Source: Prevotella sp. E15-22
GTDB lineage: Bacteria > Bacteroidota > Bacteroidia > Bacteroidales > Bacteroidaceae
Direction of reading: 5' to 3'
Length of the DNA stretch: 64,000 bases
Assembly: GCF_023204875.1 (NCBI RefSeq)
Contig: NZ_CP096247.1
Coordinates: 2,728,001 to 2,792,000 of the forward strand
This document shows, one piece after another, positions 25,813 through 34,555 of the stretch. Made by a program: the position numbers and the translations under genes. Under the pieces are notes generated by a model that saw only the letters and a list, made by a program, of their open reading frames with translations, had not been told where the DNA came from and did no database searches. Position 1 is the stretch's first letter, and every line of letters begins with the position of its first letter.

Positions 25813-27162
25813 ATGACCAAAAATAACGCAAGGATGCTGACAACCATCCTCACCTGTTGTCTTATTCTAGTATCATGTTCAAACAATGATAACAGTTCAG
25901 AATATATTGACCACATTTCGGGGCGAACATACCACTTAGACCAGAAAGTAGTTAATCGTCGGGAGTGTCACGCATTGAAAATGATTGCCAATGATGCGCT
26001 GAACTTGAAGTTCCGTCAAATCGTGTTCGAATATACCAGCGTCGGTCCCGACTTGAAGACACCTGTGCGACTGACAGGCGTCATTTCAATGAATCCCGCC
26101 GTATATAATAAAGATGTGGCTCCACGTGGTCTGATGCTCTACAATGAGTTTACATGTGCCAAGCATGGTGAGCGTACTTCTCAGAACGAGCTTGACGACA
26201 TCGGTCTATACATGAACAAATACCAGAATCTCATTATGGTTTCTGCCGACCTCTATGGCTGGACACTCACCGAGGACAAGCCACAGGCCTACTGCTGTCC
26301 GGAGATTACCAGCGTTGAGACCATCGATGCTTGGGATGCCGCCATGCAGATTCTGAAAGACGAGGGCTATGCCATCAGCGGCCTGCCCACCTTCAATGTG
26401 GGCTATAGCAGTGGCGGTTTCTCGGCACTCGCCGTTCAGCGCTACTGCGACGAGAAGCGTCCCGACCTCCATTGGAACCTGACCTCGGGAGGTGCTGCTC
26501 CCTTCGACTTGCATAGCGTTTATATCAGCAACATTACCAGCCCCACCTCTGGTTATGCTTGTTCTTTCCCACTCGTGGTGGTGGCTTACAAGGAGACTTA
26601 CCACATGGACTTTGACTACAAGGACGTGTTTGTAGAGCCTCTTGCCAGCAACATCCAGAAGTGGATACTCTCCAAAGACTACGGCACATGGGACATCAAC
26701 AAGCTCATTGCCGGTGGTGATGAAGCAAAGGCCAAGGACTGCCCCGTCAACCTTATTCTGACGCCCGATGCGCTCAATCCTCAGTCTGTCGTTGGCAAGA
26801 AACTGGCCCAGAAGCTCCGCGAAAACTCACTCTGCGGCGAGGGACAGAACTGGCAGCCCAGCACCAAGACCAAGTACTATATTATGCACTCTGCCGGCGA
26901 CAAATACATGGACTGGCATGTGGGCGAGGAAATGGCCAACTACCTGAAGGGTCACGGCTGCAACGTCGAAACCGAGTTTGGCGACTGGGGCAACCACGTA
27001 GACTACGGACTCTTCCAGCACATCGGCAAGACCATTCTCTTAATGGAAGACTGCATGCCCGACAAAGATGCTACCAGGGAGCAGGCAATAAAGGATGCCA
27101 TCGACAAGGCTGAAGAATATATCAGAGACCAGGTCTCTGATATGACGGGTATCCCCCTATGA
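25813..27162 (+). CDS. Lipase-like alpha/beta hydrolase lipoprotein
   Basis: A 449-residue protein with a lipoprotein signal (TTILTCCLILVSCS, lipobox Cys near residue 22). The nucleophile elbow GYSSGG lies near residue 197, and a probable catalytic His is in FGDWGNHVDYG. The architecture fits secreted lipase/esterase-type alpha/beta hydrolases (LIP-like). It is expected to be tethered to a membrane on the periplasmic or surface side and to cleave an ester substrate that is unknown. The next gene, 49 bp downstream, encodes a second hydrolase of related type. Confidence 0.78.
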   Translation: MTKNNARMLTTILTCCLILVSCSNNDNSSEYIDHISGRTYHLDQKVVNRRECHALKMIANDALNLKFRQIVFEYTSVGPDLKTPVRLTGVISMNPAVYNKDVAPRGLMLYNEFTCAKHGERTSQNELDDIGLYMNKYQNLIMVSADLYGWTLTEDKPQAYCCPEITSVETIDAWDAAMQILKDEGYAISGLPTFNVGYSSGGFSALAVQRYCDEKRPDLHWNLTSGGAAPFDLHSVYISNITSPTSGYACSFPLVVVAYKETYHMDFDYKDVFVEPLASNIQKWILSKDYGTWDINKLIAGGDEAKAKDCPVNLILTPDALNPQSVVGKKLAQKLRENSLCGEGQNWQPSTKTKYYIMHSAGDKYMDWHVGEEMANYLKGHGCNVETEFGDWGNHVDYGLFQHIGKTILLMEDCMPDKDATREQAIKDAIDKAEEYIRDQVSDMTGIPL

Positions 27163-27211
27163 TTCATAAGTGAAGTAAACAGATAGAAAACCCAAATACT
27201 TAGAAATCGAA

Positions 27212-28867
27212 ATGAAAAGATTTAATTTAGCAGCAATGGGACTGCTTGTGATGTTAGCTGTCAGTGCACAGAATGTGGAGACAGCCGATTTGCATCAGCC
27301 CGTGAATGTTAACGATGCCGTGGTAACAGGTGGTGTGCTGCGCACCCAAGTACTGCGCGACTCGCTCATGATGAATTCAGAGACAGGACAGATGGAAAAG
27401 ACGCCTGTCGTTGTCGATTACTTAGACGTGCCTGTTGACGAACTGGGTAGCAAGCCTGAGGAGGCGATAGAGGCCGCCAAGGTTGCCCGTCGTTCGGCGA
27501 TGCACCGTGCCAATGCCTCCAGCTCGCTGGACTTTGGCGACTACTACAGTGGCGTGGCCTACTATCTCTACACCTTTAACTACCCATCCATCGACAAGCA
27601 TGGCAACAGGATTATACTCTCGTCGCTGATGGCATTTCCCTATTTCACAGAAAGCAACTGGAATGATGGCTATCGCTTCAACAACATTGTCATTGGTTGC
27701 CATTGCACCATCACCAGCAACAAGGAGTGTCCGAGTTTGTACCCTGAAGACGGCTTCTTCAAATCGGATGTCAACATGATGCAGTATTATGCCTCATGGG
27801 GTAAGGGAGTCAGGAAGGATAAGGATGACCCCGCATACTACAACGTGCTTATCATGCCCGACTACGAGGGCTACGGCGTTACCAAAGATCGTCCGCATCC
27901 TTACCTCTATCAGGAACTTACCGCCCGTCAGGTAATAGATGGTGTCCGCTATGGCATTGCCTTGTTTAAGCAGGGCAGGTTTACTGGTAAGAAAGAGAGC
28001 GTTTCACCCCAGTGGGCGCAGCGTTCCGATGCTTTCCGCTATGGCAAGTATTTTTCTGTAGGTGCTTCGCAGGGCGGCTCTGTAGCGATGGCTGTCCAGC
28101 GCTTCATCGAGCAGAACAACCTTACCGAAGAGTTACCTTTTAAAGGCTCCGTCTGCGCTGATGGCCCCTACGATCCCGTTGCCACGCTGAGGTATTATAT
28201 GAGAGAGTCGAAAGTTTCCGGTCACGAAGCTGGCGAATTAACCATGCCTGTTGCCATTGCGCTGATTATCAAGGGCATGCTCGACACCAATCCGCTGATG
28301 ATGAAGTATAAGCCCACCGACTTCTTCTCGCAGCTGTTTCTCGATACGGGTATCCTCACTATAATTGCCGACAAGCAATATCCTTCGTTAGAGATGACCA
28401 CCGACGATGTGAAAGAGCACCTTGAGAATTTGTCTAAGAATGAAAAATACAAAGATATGCTTACGTCGGATGGCAGGGCTAAGCTGGAATATGTTCTTAC
28501 GCCCAGAGGCTGGGATTATATGACTAAGCTGGCGGAATACAAAGAATTACCCGATTATGAGGAAATGAACGACCTGATCAGTGCCTTGGAGAGTAACAAC
28601 CTGACAAAAGGCTGGATTCCCCAGAATCCTGTATGTTTGTTCCATTCTTTACATGACACGGTGGTGCCCTATGATAATTGTGTCAGTGCCAGAGATGCCT
28701 TCAACAATAAAGTCACGTTTTATCTGGATGACAGAAGTACCAATAGTGACCATATAGATGCTTGTACAGACTTTATGTTTAATGCTTGGGGTACCTCTCC
28801 TGACATCAAGTTCATACGTACTCTCTTCAACTATGGAAACAATCAGTATTCGCCATACAATAATTAA
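27212..28867 (+). CDS. Secreted alpha/beta hydrolase
   Basis: A 551-residue protein with signal peptide MKRFNLAAMGLLVMLAVSAQ. The nucleophile motif VGASQGGSVAMAVQRF (GxSxG near residue 283) is followed by the probable acid and His in FHSLHDTVVPYDN and STNSDHIDACTDF. It resembles the preceding lipoprotein hydrolase (shared MPDYEGYGVTKDRPHPY-like oxyanion region versus SADLYGWTLTEDKPQAY), so the two are probably old duplicates. Its stop codon overlaps the next start by one base (TAATG). An esterase or lipase role is inferred; the substrate is unknown. Confidence 0.75.
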   Translation: MKRFNLAAMGLLVMLAVSAQNVETADLHQPVNVNDAVVTGGVLRTQVLRDSLMMNSETGQMEKTPVVVDYLDVPVDELGSKPEEAIEAAKVARRSAMHRANASSSLDFGDYYSGVAYYLYTFNYPSIDKHGNRIILSSLMAFPYFTESNWNDGYRFNNIVIGCHCTITSNKECPSLYPEDGFFKSDVNMMQYYASWGKGVRKDKDDPAYYNVLIMPDYEGYGVTKDRPHPYLYQELTARQVIDGVRYGIALFKQGRFTGKKESVSPQWAQRSDAFRYGKYFSVGASQGGSVAMAVQRFIEQNNLTEELPFKGSVCADGPYDPVATLRYYMRESKVSGHEAGELTMPVAIALIIKGMLDTNPLMMKYKPTDFFSQLFLDTGILTIIADKQYPSLEMTTDDVKEHLENLSKNEKYKDMLTSDGRAKLEYVLTPRGWDYMTKLAEYKELPDYEEMNDLISALESNNLTKGWIPQNPVCLFHSLHDTVVPYDNCVSARDAFNNKVTFYLDDRSTNSDHIDACTDFMFNAWGTSPDIKFIRTLFNYGNNQYSPYNN

Positions 28868-31800
28868 TGATGAAAACAGCAACAACGATGAAACGAGTTA
28901 TATTTGCAATACAGATTTTCCTCCTCGCAACATTGCAGGCTTTGGCATACGATGTCACGGTGGGGAGTAAGCAATTTACGGTTCCCGTCAGAGAGTCGGG
29001 AACGACCTACACCATAGGCAACGGCCAGAATGCCTCAATTCCCCAATATGAGGCAGGCACGCTGACCATCCCGAGAGTCACCAACGCCAATAGTGACAAG
29101 AATGTTGTCGGCAAGTTTGCCTTCCGCTTCTGCACAGGCATTACGAAGATTGTTGTCGAAGAGGGCATCACAGCCATTGAGGATTATGCCTTCATCGGCT
29201 GTAGCGGAGTCACGTCCATCGAACTGCCTGCTTCCTTGGAGCGGGTAGGGCGTGGTGCTTTTGTCGGTCTGTCCAACCTGACCTATTTAGTGTGTAAGAG
29301 CACTACTGCCCCAGTGTGGTCGCGCGATGATGTATTCTCTTATGAAGGCACGGCGACAAGCATGGCCAAAGAAGCAAAGACAAGGATACTCTATGTGCCT
29401 ACAGGCTATGCCAGCAACTACACCTCATACAAATTTCAGGAGCGAGTGGGGTGGTCTGATGCCTTCACCCGCATCTACGAAATGAATGATAATCCGCAGG
29501 AGATTACCTCGCTGCAGGACTTGAAAGATTTCCGCGATGCCGTTAACAGTGACACCCAGTATAAAGGCAGCAACAACAAGATGGTGACACTGACGGCAGA
29601 CCTCGACATGTCAAGCATTGATAAGTGGACGCCTATCGGCACTAAGGAACATCCTTTCGACGGCGTCTTCGATGGTGGTGGTCATGTCATCAAGAACCTC
29701 AAGGTGGACAGGGCTGAATTGTACAATGGCCTGTTTGGCTATGCCCAAAACGCTACCATCTATAACATGCATCTGAAGAATCCTTCTGTGTCAGGTTCAG
29801 ACTATCAGGGTACTGTGCTTGGTTATGCAAACTCAAACACGCACCTCAGCGATATTCTTGTTACGGGAACTGACTATCTTGCTGCCGGTTCGGGCAGCGT
29901 CGGTGGTATTGTCGGACACGCACAAGATGCAACCATTGAGCGCTGTATGTTCTATGGACAGGCACAAAGCACGGGATGGATAGGAGGTATTGTCGGCAAT
30001 GTTGATAACAACGTAACCATCACCGATTGCGCTGCCCTTACACCTCCCTATCCTGCGTCGCTATGGAACAGTAAACAAGAGTCCTCAACGATGGGAGGTA
30101 TTGTCGGCGGTGCAGGTAGCGTTACTGTCAATCGCTGCTATGCAAAGACCAATCTTCTGGATAACAACAATGTTCATATTAAGGGCCATATAGTAGGAAA
30201 GACAAAGTATAATACTCAAAGCACTATCACAAATTGTGGCTATTGGAGTGCTTCTGGTGGTACAGATCTGATAGGTACTCAAGAAGGATCTGGTACATTG
30301 GAAGAGTCTGGAAACCAAGGCTATCTTGCGGATGACATGAAGCAAGACAATATGAAAAACGTGCTGGGTACGGACAACTGGTACTACTTCACCGACAACT
30401 ACGTCGACTACCCCATACCTGCTACGCTGAAGGACATGTATCTTGCCAATTGCGTTGACGAGATTGACGGCAACGGTATCGTTTATCGTCCTGCTGGCGC
30501 AGATAATAGTAATTGTGAAGTCGTGGGATATACGGGTAGTAGCACGGCAGTCACTATTCCTGAATATTATAATTCAAAACCGGTCATAGGTATTGTATCA
30601 GGAGTATTTAAGGACAATGCCACGTTGACATCAATCAGTAGTGCAGGTTTCTTCCTTCAAACCATTGGTAACAGTGCCTTCGAGAACTGCGACGCCCTGA
30701 CCAGTGTTTACATTCCTGGCTTAGTGACTATCGGCGACAAGGCTTTCTACGACTGCGATGGTCTGACCAGCTTCAGCATGACCTCCGCGGTGACAACTGT
30801 AGGTGAGGATGCCTTTGCCTATTGCGACAATCTTGCCAGCTTCCAAGTCGGCAAGGAGTTTAAGAACCATAAGGGCAACTTCCTGACCTATTGTCCTAAA
30901 CTGACTACTATTGCCGTGGCAGACGGGAATACCAATGGGTACAAGAGTTTGGACAACGTCTTGATACAGGATGTTGACAATAGCAGTTATATTGTAGCCT
31001 GTGCTCCAGGCAAGACAGGCGACTATAGGTTACCTGAAAACTACGTCATAAAAGAGTTACCTTTAGCGAGCGCTATAAACGGTGATGTTTATCTATTGCC
31101 TAAATGTTTCGCATCTTGCAATGGACTGACCAGTATCACCTCCTCTAATTTCTTGACTCCACATATGGGTAAAGCTTTATTTGACGGAGCCTGCAACCTT
31201 AAATATGTAGATTTTCGAAACACTTTATTATTCAAGGAAAGTGATAGCAATGTGACACTACTCCCTTTGAACGTTGACCGTGGCGACCCTGACAACCCAT
31301 TCTACGGACTCAGTGACCATACCATCATTTATCTGCTAGATGATAACACCGCTGAAGCCTACGAGCCTAACGTGTTTATCATGAACGAAGCTAAGACTGC
31401 CGCCACCGCCAACCACATTTTCTTGGAGGATGGTTTTGACTTTAATCCAAAAGTTCCTGTAACAGCTACCAATGGCGTAAGATACGAGCGTTATATCAAC
31501 TATACTGCACAAACGGAAGACGAGGAATATTCCGCTAAGGGTATTACCGTCTGTCTGCCGTACGCTTTCACGTTAAGCAATGAGAATGCCAAGGTCTATG
31601 AGCCCTCAACGATAGATGAAGAGTCGGGCACCACCACCGTTACCTTTACCGAGATGGCCAACAAGCAGATGTCAGCCTACACACCTTATTATGTCGTGAT
31701 GAAGGAAGAGCGCGATCTTGACTTCAGCATTAGCGAAGCAACTGTAATTGCCACTCCGCCAACGAGTGATCCTGGGGCTATCAGCGGCTTCCAGTTCAAG

Positions 31801-32130
31801 GGCACCACGGTGGAGATACCTAACAGCTCGCTCTACGATGCTAACGCCTACCTGCTGCAAAGCGACGGCAAGTGGCACAAGGTGCCTCAGAACCAGCCGA
31901 AGGCTTACATTGGTCCCTTCCGTGCTTACTTCCAAGCTACTACAAATAGTGGCGCCCGCGCTCTTAACATGGTCATAGACGACGGTGAGGCGACTACTAT
32001 CGACGCTGTCATCCGCACCATCGATGCCGACGGCACAGAGCACTACTACGACATGAACGGTCGCCTACTCGACTCCAGACCAAAGAAGGGTATTTATATC
32101 CATCATGGAAAAATAATCATTAACAAATAG
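28867..32130 (+). CDS. Large BspA/GLUG surface protein with C-terminal sorting-like tail
   Basis: A 1087-residue secreted protein; the first Met pair may be followed by the true start MKRVIFAIQIFLLATLQALA seven codons later. It has an LRR_5/BspA-type leucine-rich region at about 60-120 (FRFCTGITKIVVEEGITAIE), a GLUG-like beta-helix at about 215-430 (DGVFDGGGHVIKNLKV, GGIVGHAQDATIERC, GGIVGNVDNNVTITDC), a second LRR_5 region at about 570-700 (IGNSAFENCDALTSVYIPGL), a beta-rich region, and the tail YYDMNGRLLDS...KGIYIHHGK. These features point to a surface adhesin or binding protein. It is translationally coupled to the hydrolase before it, and its stop codon forms part of the ribosome-binding site of a 46-residue peptide gene. 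Confidence 0.85.
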   Translation: MMKTATTMKRVIFAIQIFLLATLQALAYDVTVGSKQFTVPVRESGTTYTIGNGQNASIPQYEAGTLTIPRVTNANSDKNVVGKFAFRFCTGITKIVVEEGITAIEDYAFIGCSGVTSIELPASLERVGRGAFVGLSNLTYLVCKSTTAPVWSRDDVFSYEGTATSMAKEAKTRILYVPTGYASNYTSYKFQERVGWSDAFTRIYEMNDNPQEITSLQDLKDFRDAVNSDTQYKGSNNKMVTLTADLDMSSIDKWTPIGTKEHPFDGVFDGGGHVIKNLKVDRAELYNGLFGYAQNATIYNMHLKNPSVSGSDYQGTVLGYANSNTHLSDILVTGTDYLAAGSGSVGGIVGHAQDATIERCMFYGQAQSTGWIGGIVGNVDNNVTITDCAALTPPYPASLWNSKQESSTMGGIVGGAGSVTVNRCYAKTNLLDNNNVHIKGHIVGKTKYNTQSTITNCGYWSASGGTDLIGTQEGSGTLEESGNQGYLADDMKQDNMKNVLGTDNWYYFTDNYVDYPIPATLKDMYLANCVDEIDGNGIVYRPAGADNSNCEVVGYTGSSTAVTIPEYYNSKPVIGIVSGVFKDNATLTSISSAGFFLQTIGNSAFENCDALTSVYIPGLVTIGDKAFYDCDGLTSFSMTSAVTTVGEDAFAYCDNLASFQVGKEFKNHKGNFLTYCPKLTTIAVADGNTNGYKSLDNVLIQDVDNSSYIVACAPGKTGDYRLPENYVIKELPLASAINGDVYLLPKCFASCNGLTSITSSNFLTPHMGKALFDGACNLKYVDFRNTLLFKESDSNVTLLPLNVDRGDPDNPFYGLSDHTIIYLLDDNTAEAYEPNVFIMNEAKTAATANHIFLEDGFDFNPKVPVTATNGVRYERYINYTAQTEDEEYSAKGITVCLPYAFTLSNENAKVYEPSTIDEESGTTTVTFTEMANKQMSAYTPYYVVMKEERDLDFSISEATVIATPPTSDPGAISGFQFKGTTVEIPNSSLYDANAYLLQSDGKWHKVPQNQPKAYIGPFRAYFQATTNSGARALNMVIDDGEATTIDAVIRTIDADGTEHYYDMNGRLLDSRPKKGIYIHHGKIIINK

Positions 32131-32142
32131 GAGGACACAGCA

Positions 32143-32283
32143 ATGAAGAAATCATATAAGAAACCCACCATGTGCGTGGTGCCGATTAAGTATCCAAGTT
32201 ATTTGCTGGCTGGTAGTCCATTAAAAGGAAAATTTGATGATAATGAAAATTACGAAGATTGGGATTTTGACGGTGCTCAATAG
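32143..32283 (+). CDS. 46-residue peptide with LLAGS motif
   Basis: A short frame from ATG at 32143 to TAG at 32281-32283. It has a perfect Shine-Dalgarno-like AGGAGG (32129-32134), which overlaps the TAG stop of the BspA gene; strong sites of this kind are uncommon in Bacteroidota. The peptide has a basic start (MKKSYKKPTM), a hydrophobic centre ending YLLAGSP, and a strongly acidic end (DDNENYEDWDFDG). Many Bacteroides and Prevotella genomes carry small genes with the same KKxYxxP...LxGS layout, whose function I do not know. It overlaps the convergent helicase gene by 7 bp. It could be a secreted or processed peptide; this is inference. Confidence 0.65.
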   Translation: MKKSYKKPTMCVVPIKYPSYLLAGSPLKGKFDDNENYEDWDFDGAQ

Positions 32284-34454
32284 ACAGTCATCATCAAACG
32301 AATCTCATCAAAAGTAATCTCAGCCGGACAGGCATTTTTAATGGGAGTGGCACCACAGTCCACTCCCATTTTTCGAATGGCTTTCAGGATAAGCTGCTGA
32401 TGTTCTGGTAAGACAAGTGCATCCAACGACACCTCACCTGTTTTAAGATAACGACTCAGATGACCAAACACCGTACCCAATGTTAAACCGCGTTCGGCGG
32501 CGATATTCTCTGGGGTCTTTCCCTGCTTATATAGAGACAAAGAAATCTCCCAAGTTTTTGGCTTAGGTTCCTTGGCGGGCTTCGGTGCCTTGGGTTTCCT
32601 TGCACGCTTCGTTTTCAGCGCATCCTCATCCAGCGCATCCAGCATCGACATCTGCTTCTCGTGCAGATAAGCACTAACTGAGAATTCTTGTTCCATCATC
32701 TTCGTGAGCAGATAGCGGCGCGAGAGCCATGCCTGGCGTAGGTCGGGCAAAAGTGTCGCGAGACGACGGCCAGCCTGTTTATTGTTTGTTTCCACCTTAG
32801 CGGTGAGTTCAATCGGTTTGGTCAGAATATCACGCAGTTGGTCGGCAAAATACTCGGCACTGCGCTTCACACGTTCCAAGAAGTCGACATCATGCAGGTC
32901 CTCGAAAGACATAGACTGGATTTTCTGTTGCCACTTGGCCGACACGGCAACGACGCGCTGTTGCAAGTCCAGCAGGGTCTGGTCGTGCAACTGTTTCAGC
33001 GAGGCATGACTATGATAGAAAAACTCTGCAAAGAGTCGTACCAGTGATTCCTGAAGGGCAAAGATCGTACGGAAATCAAAGAGTTGGAAGAGCAGATAGC
33101 GCTCGTACTCCTGTTTCAGCACCGGCAGTTGACAGATGCTACGCTCGGCCTCATACTCCTGCTGGGCAATATAGCTATCCACACGCTCGTCGTTGATGAT
33201 GGCACGCTCTTCCAAAGGTGTGGCCAGCACCAACCCCTCTAACGAACGACAGCGACTCAGAGCCACATATACCTGACCCGGGGCAAAGCTCTGGTTAGCA
33301 TCGATGATGGCACGGTCGAACGTCAGACCTTGACTTTTGTGGATGGTGATAGCCCACGCCAATCGCAGAGGCAATTGCTTAAAGGTGCCCTGCACCTCGG
33401 CTTCTATCTCACGGGTCTTCTCGTTCAGCGAATAACGTGTGTTTTCCCATTCCAGAGGCTCCACCTCAATCGCCTCATCATCACCTTCACAATACACTGT
33501 GAGGCGATCGTCGGCAGCCTCCATCACCCGTCCGATGCGACCATTATAATAACGGTGATTGCCCGAGGGGTCGTTCTTCACAAACATCACCTGAGCGCCT
33601 TTCTTCAGCACCAGCGTCTCGGCCGTGGGATAGGCATAATCCGGGAAAGTGCCGCGCACCTCGGCATGATAGCGAAAGGCATGCCCAGGCAGTTTCCCCA
33701 ATTCCGACTCGTTATAGAAGTTGGCCAGGTTGTTGTGGGTGGTCAAGCGGATATAAGGTTCCTCGGGACTGGGAATGAACGCGGGCTTACAACGTGCATT
33801 CAACTGCGACAAAGCCTGCGTGGAGGGATGCCCCTCGCGCACCTCGTTCAGGATCTGGATAAAGGAGGCATCCTGCTGGCGATACACATGTTCCAGTTGG
33901 ATGGTTACATAGTCAATCTGTTGCAGTGCTTTTGAGCCAAAGAAATAGGGCGTATCGTAATAAGGCTTCAGCATGCGTTCGTCCTCGGGTGTCATCACCG
34001 GTGTCAACTGTGCCAGGTCGCCAATCATCATCAACTGCACCCCGCCAAAGGGCTGACTATGGTCACGAAAACGACGCAACACGGCATCGATCGCATCAAG
34101 GAGGTCGGCACGCACCATGGATATCTCGTCGATAATCAGCAGGTCAATAGAAGCAATAATCTTTCGCTTCTCACGACTGAAGTCGAACTTACTCTCCATC
34201 TTGGCACCAGGCACATAGGGCGAGAAAGGCAACTGAAAGAACGAATGGATGGTGACACCACCGGCATTGATGGCAGCCACACCCGTAGGCGCCACTACAA
34301 TGGGACGCTTGCGCGACTGTGCCATGACAGCCTTTAGAAAGGTGGTTTTACCCGTTCCAGCCTTACCTGTGAGAAAGATGCTGCGCCCTGTGTTTTCAAC
34401 GAAATCCCATGCGGTGAGCATCTCGTTATTGGTCTCAAAAGAGTGATTCTCCAT
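32277..34454 (-). CDS. Pif1-like helicase with C-terminal helix-turn-helix
   Basis: A 725-residue ATPase from the ATG at 34454. The Walker A motif is LTGKAGTGKTTFLKAV (near residue 30), Walker B is LLIIDEISMVRADLL, and later helicase motifs are GDLAQLTPV and WAITIHKSQGLTFDRA, as in Pif1/RecD-type 5'-3' helicases. A helical middle part (about 400-600) and a small C-terminal helix-turn-helix (SLYKQGKTPENIAAERGLTL, near 640) follow, with a Lys/Pro-rich linker (RKPKAPKPAKEPKPK) in front. It probably unwinds DNA or G-quadruplex structures in replication or repair. It is monocistronic, with a divergent promoter region shared with the GH30 gene. Confidence 0.88.
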   Translation of the reverse strand: MENHSFETNNEMLTAWDFVENTGRSIFLTGKAGTGKTTFLKAVMAQSRKRPIVVAPTGVAAINAGGVTIHSFFQLPFSPYVPGAKMESKFDFSREKRKIIASIDLLIIDEISMVRADLLDAIDAVLRRFRDHSQPFGGVQLMMIGDLAQLTPVMTPEDERMLKPYYDTPYFFGSKALQQIDYVTIQLEHVYRQQDASFIQILNEVREGHPSTQALSQLNARCKPAFIPSPEEPYIRLTTHNNLANFYNESELGKLPGHAFRYHAEVRGTFPDYAYPTAETLVLKKGAQVMFVKNDPSGNHRYYNGRIGRVMEAADDRLTVYCEGDDEAIEVEPLEWENTRYSLNEKTREIEAEVQGTFKQLPLRLAWAITIHKSQGLTFDRAIIDANQSFAPGQVYVALSRCRSLEGLVLATPLEERAIINDERVDSYIAQQEYEAERSICQLPVLKQEYERYLLFQLFDFRTIFALQESLVRLFAEFFYHSHASLKQLHDQTLLDLQQRVVAVSAKWQQKIQSMSFEDLHDVDFLERVKRSAEYFADQLRDILTKPIELTAKVETNNKQAGRRLATLLPDLRQAWLSRRYLLTKMMEQEFSVSAYLHEKQMSMLDALDEDALKTKRARKPKAPKPAKEPKPKTWEISLSLYKQGKTPENIAAERGLTLGTVFGHLSRYLKTGEVSLDALVLPEHQQLILKAIRKMGVDCGATPIKNACPAEITFDEIRLMMTVY

Positions 34455-34475
34455 AAACAATCAAAATAATCTCTG

Positions 34476-34483
34476 CAAAAGTA
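34476..34483 (-). promoter_or_regulatory. Probable -7 box of the helicase gene
   Basis: TACTTTTG on the minus strand, 21 bp before the ATG at 34454. No TTG at the expected distance. Confidence 0.45.
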
Positions 34484-34505
34484 CTAAAAATAAAAGGAAT
34501 TTACG

Positions 34506-34513
34506 TATCTTTG
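34506..34513 (+). promoter_or_regulatory. Probable -7 box of the GH30 gene
   Basis: TATCTTTG lies 42 bp before the ATG at 34556. It supports that start over a TTG at 34511, which would fall inside the promoter element. Confidence 0.5.
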
Positions 34514-34555
34514 TGCACTGATTTAAGAGTATTTAATGCGACAATAACAAAAAAC

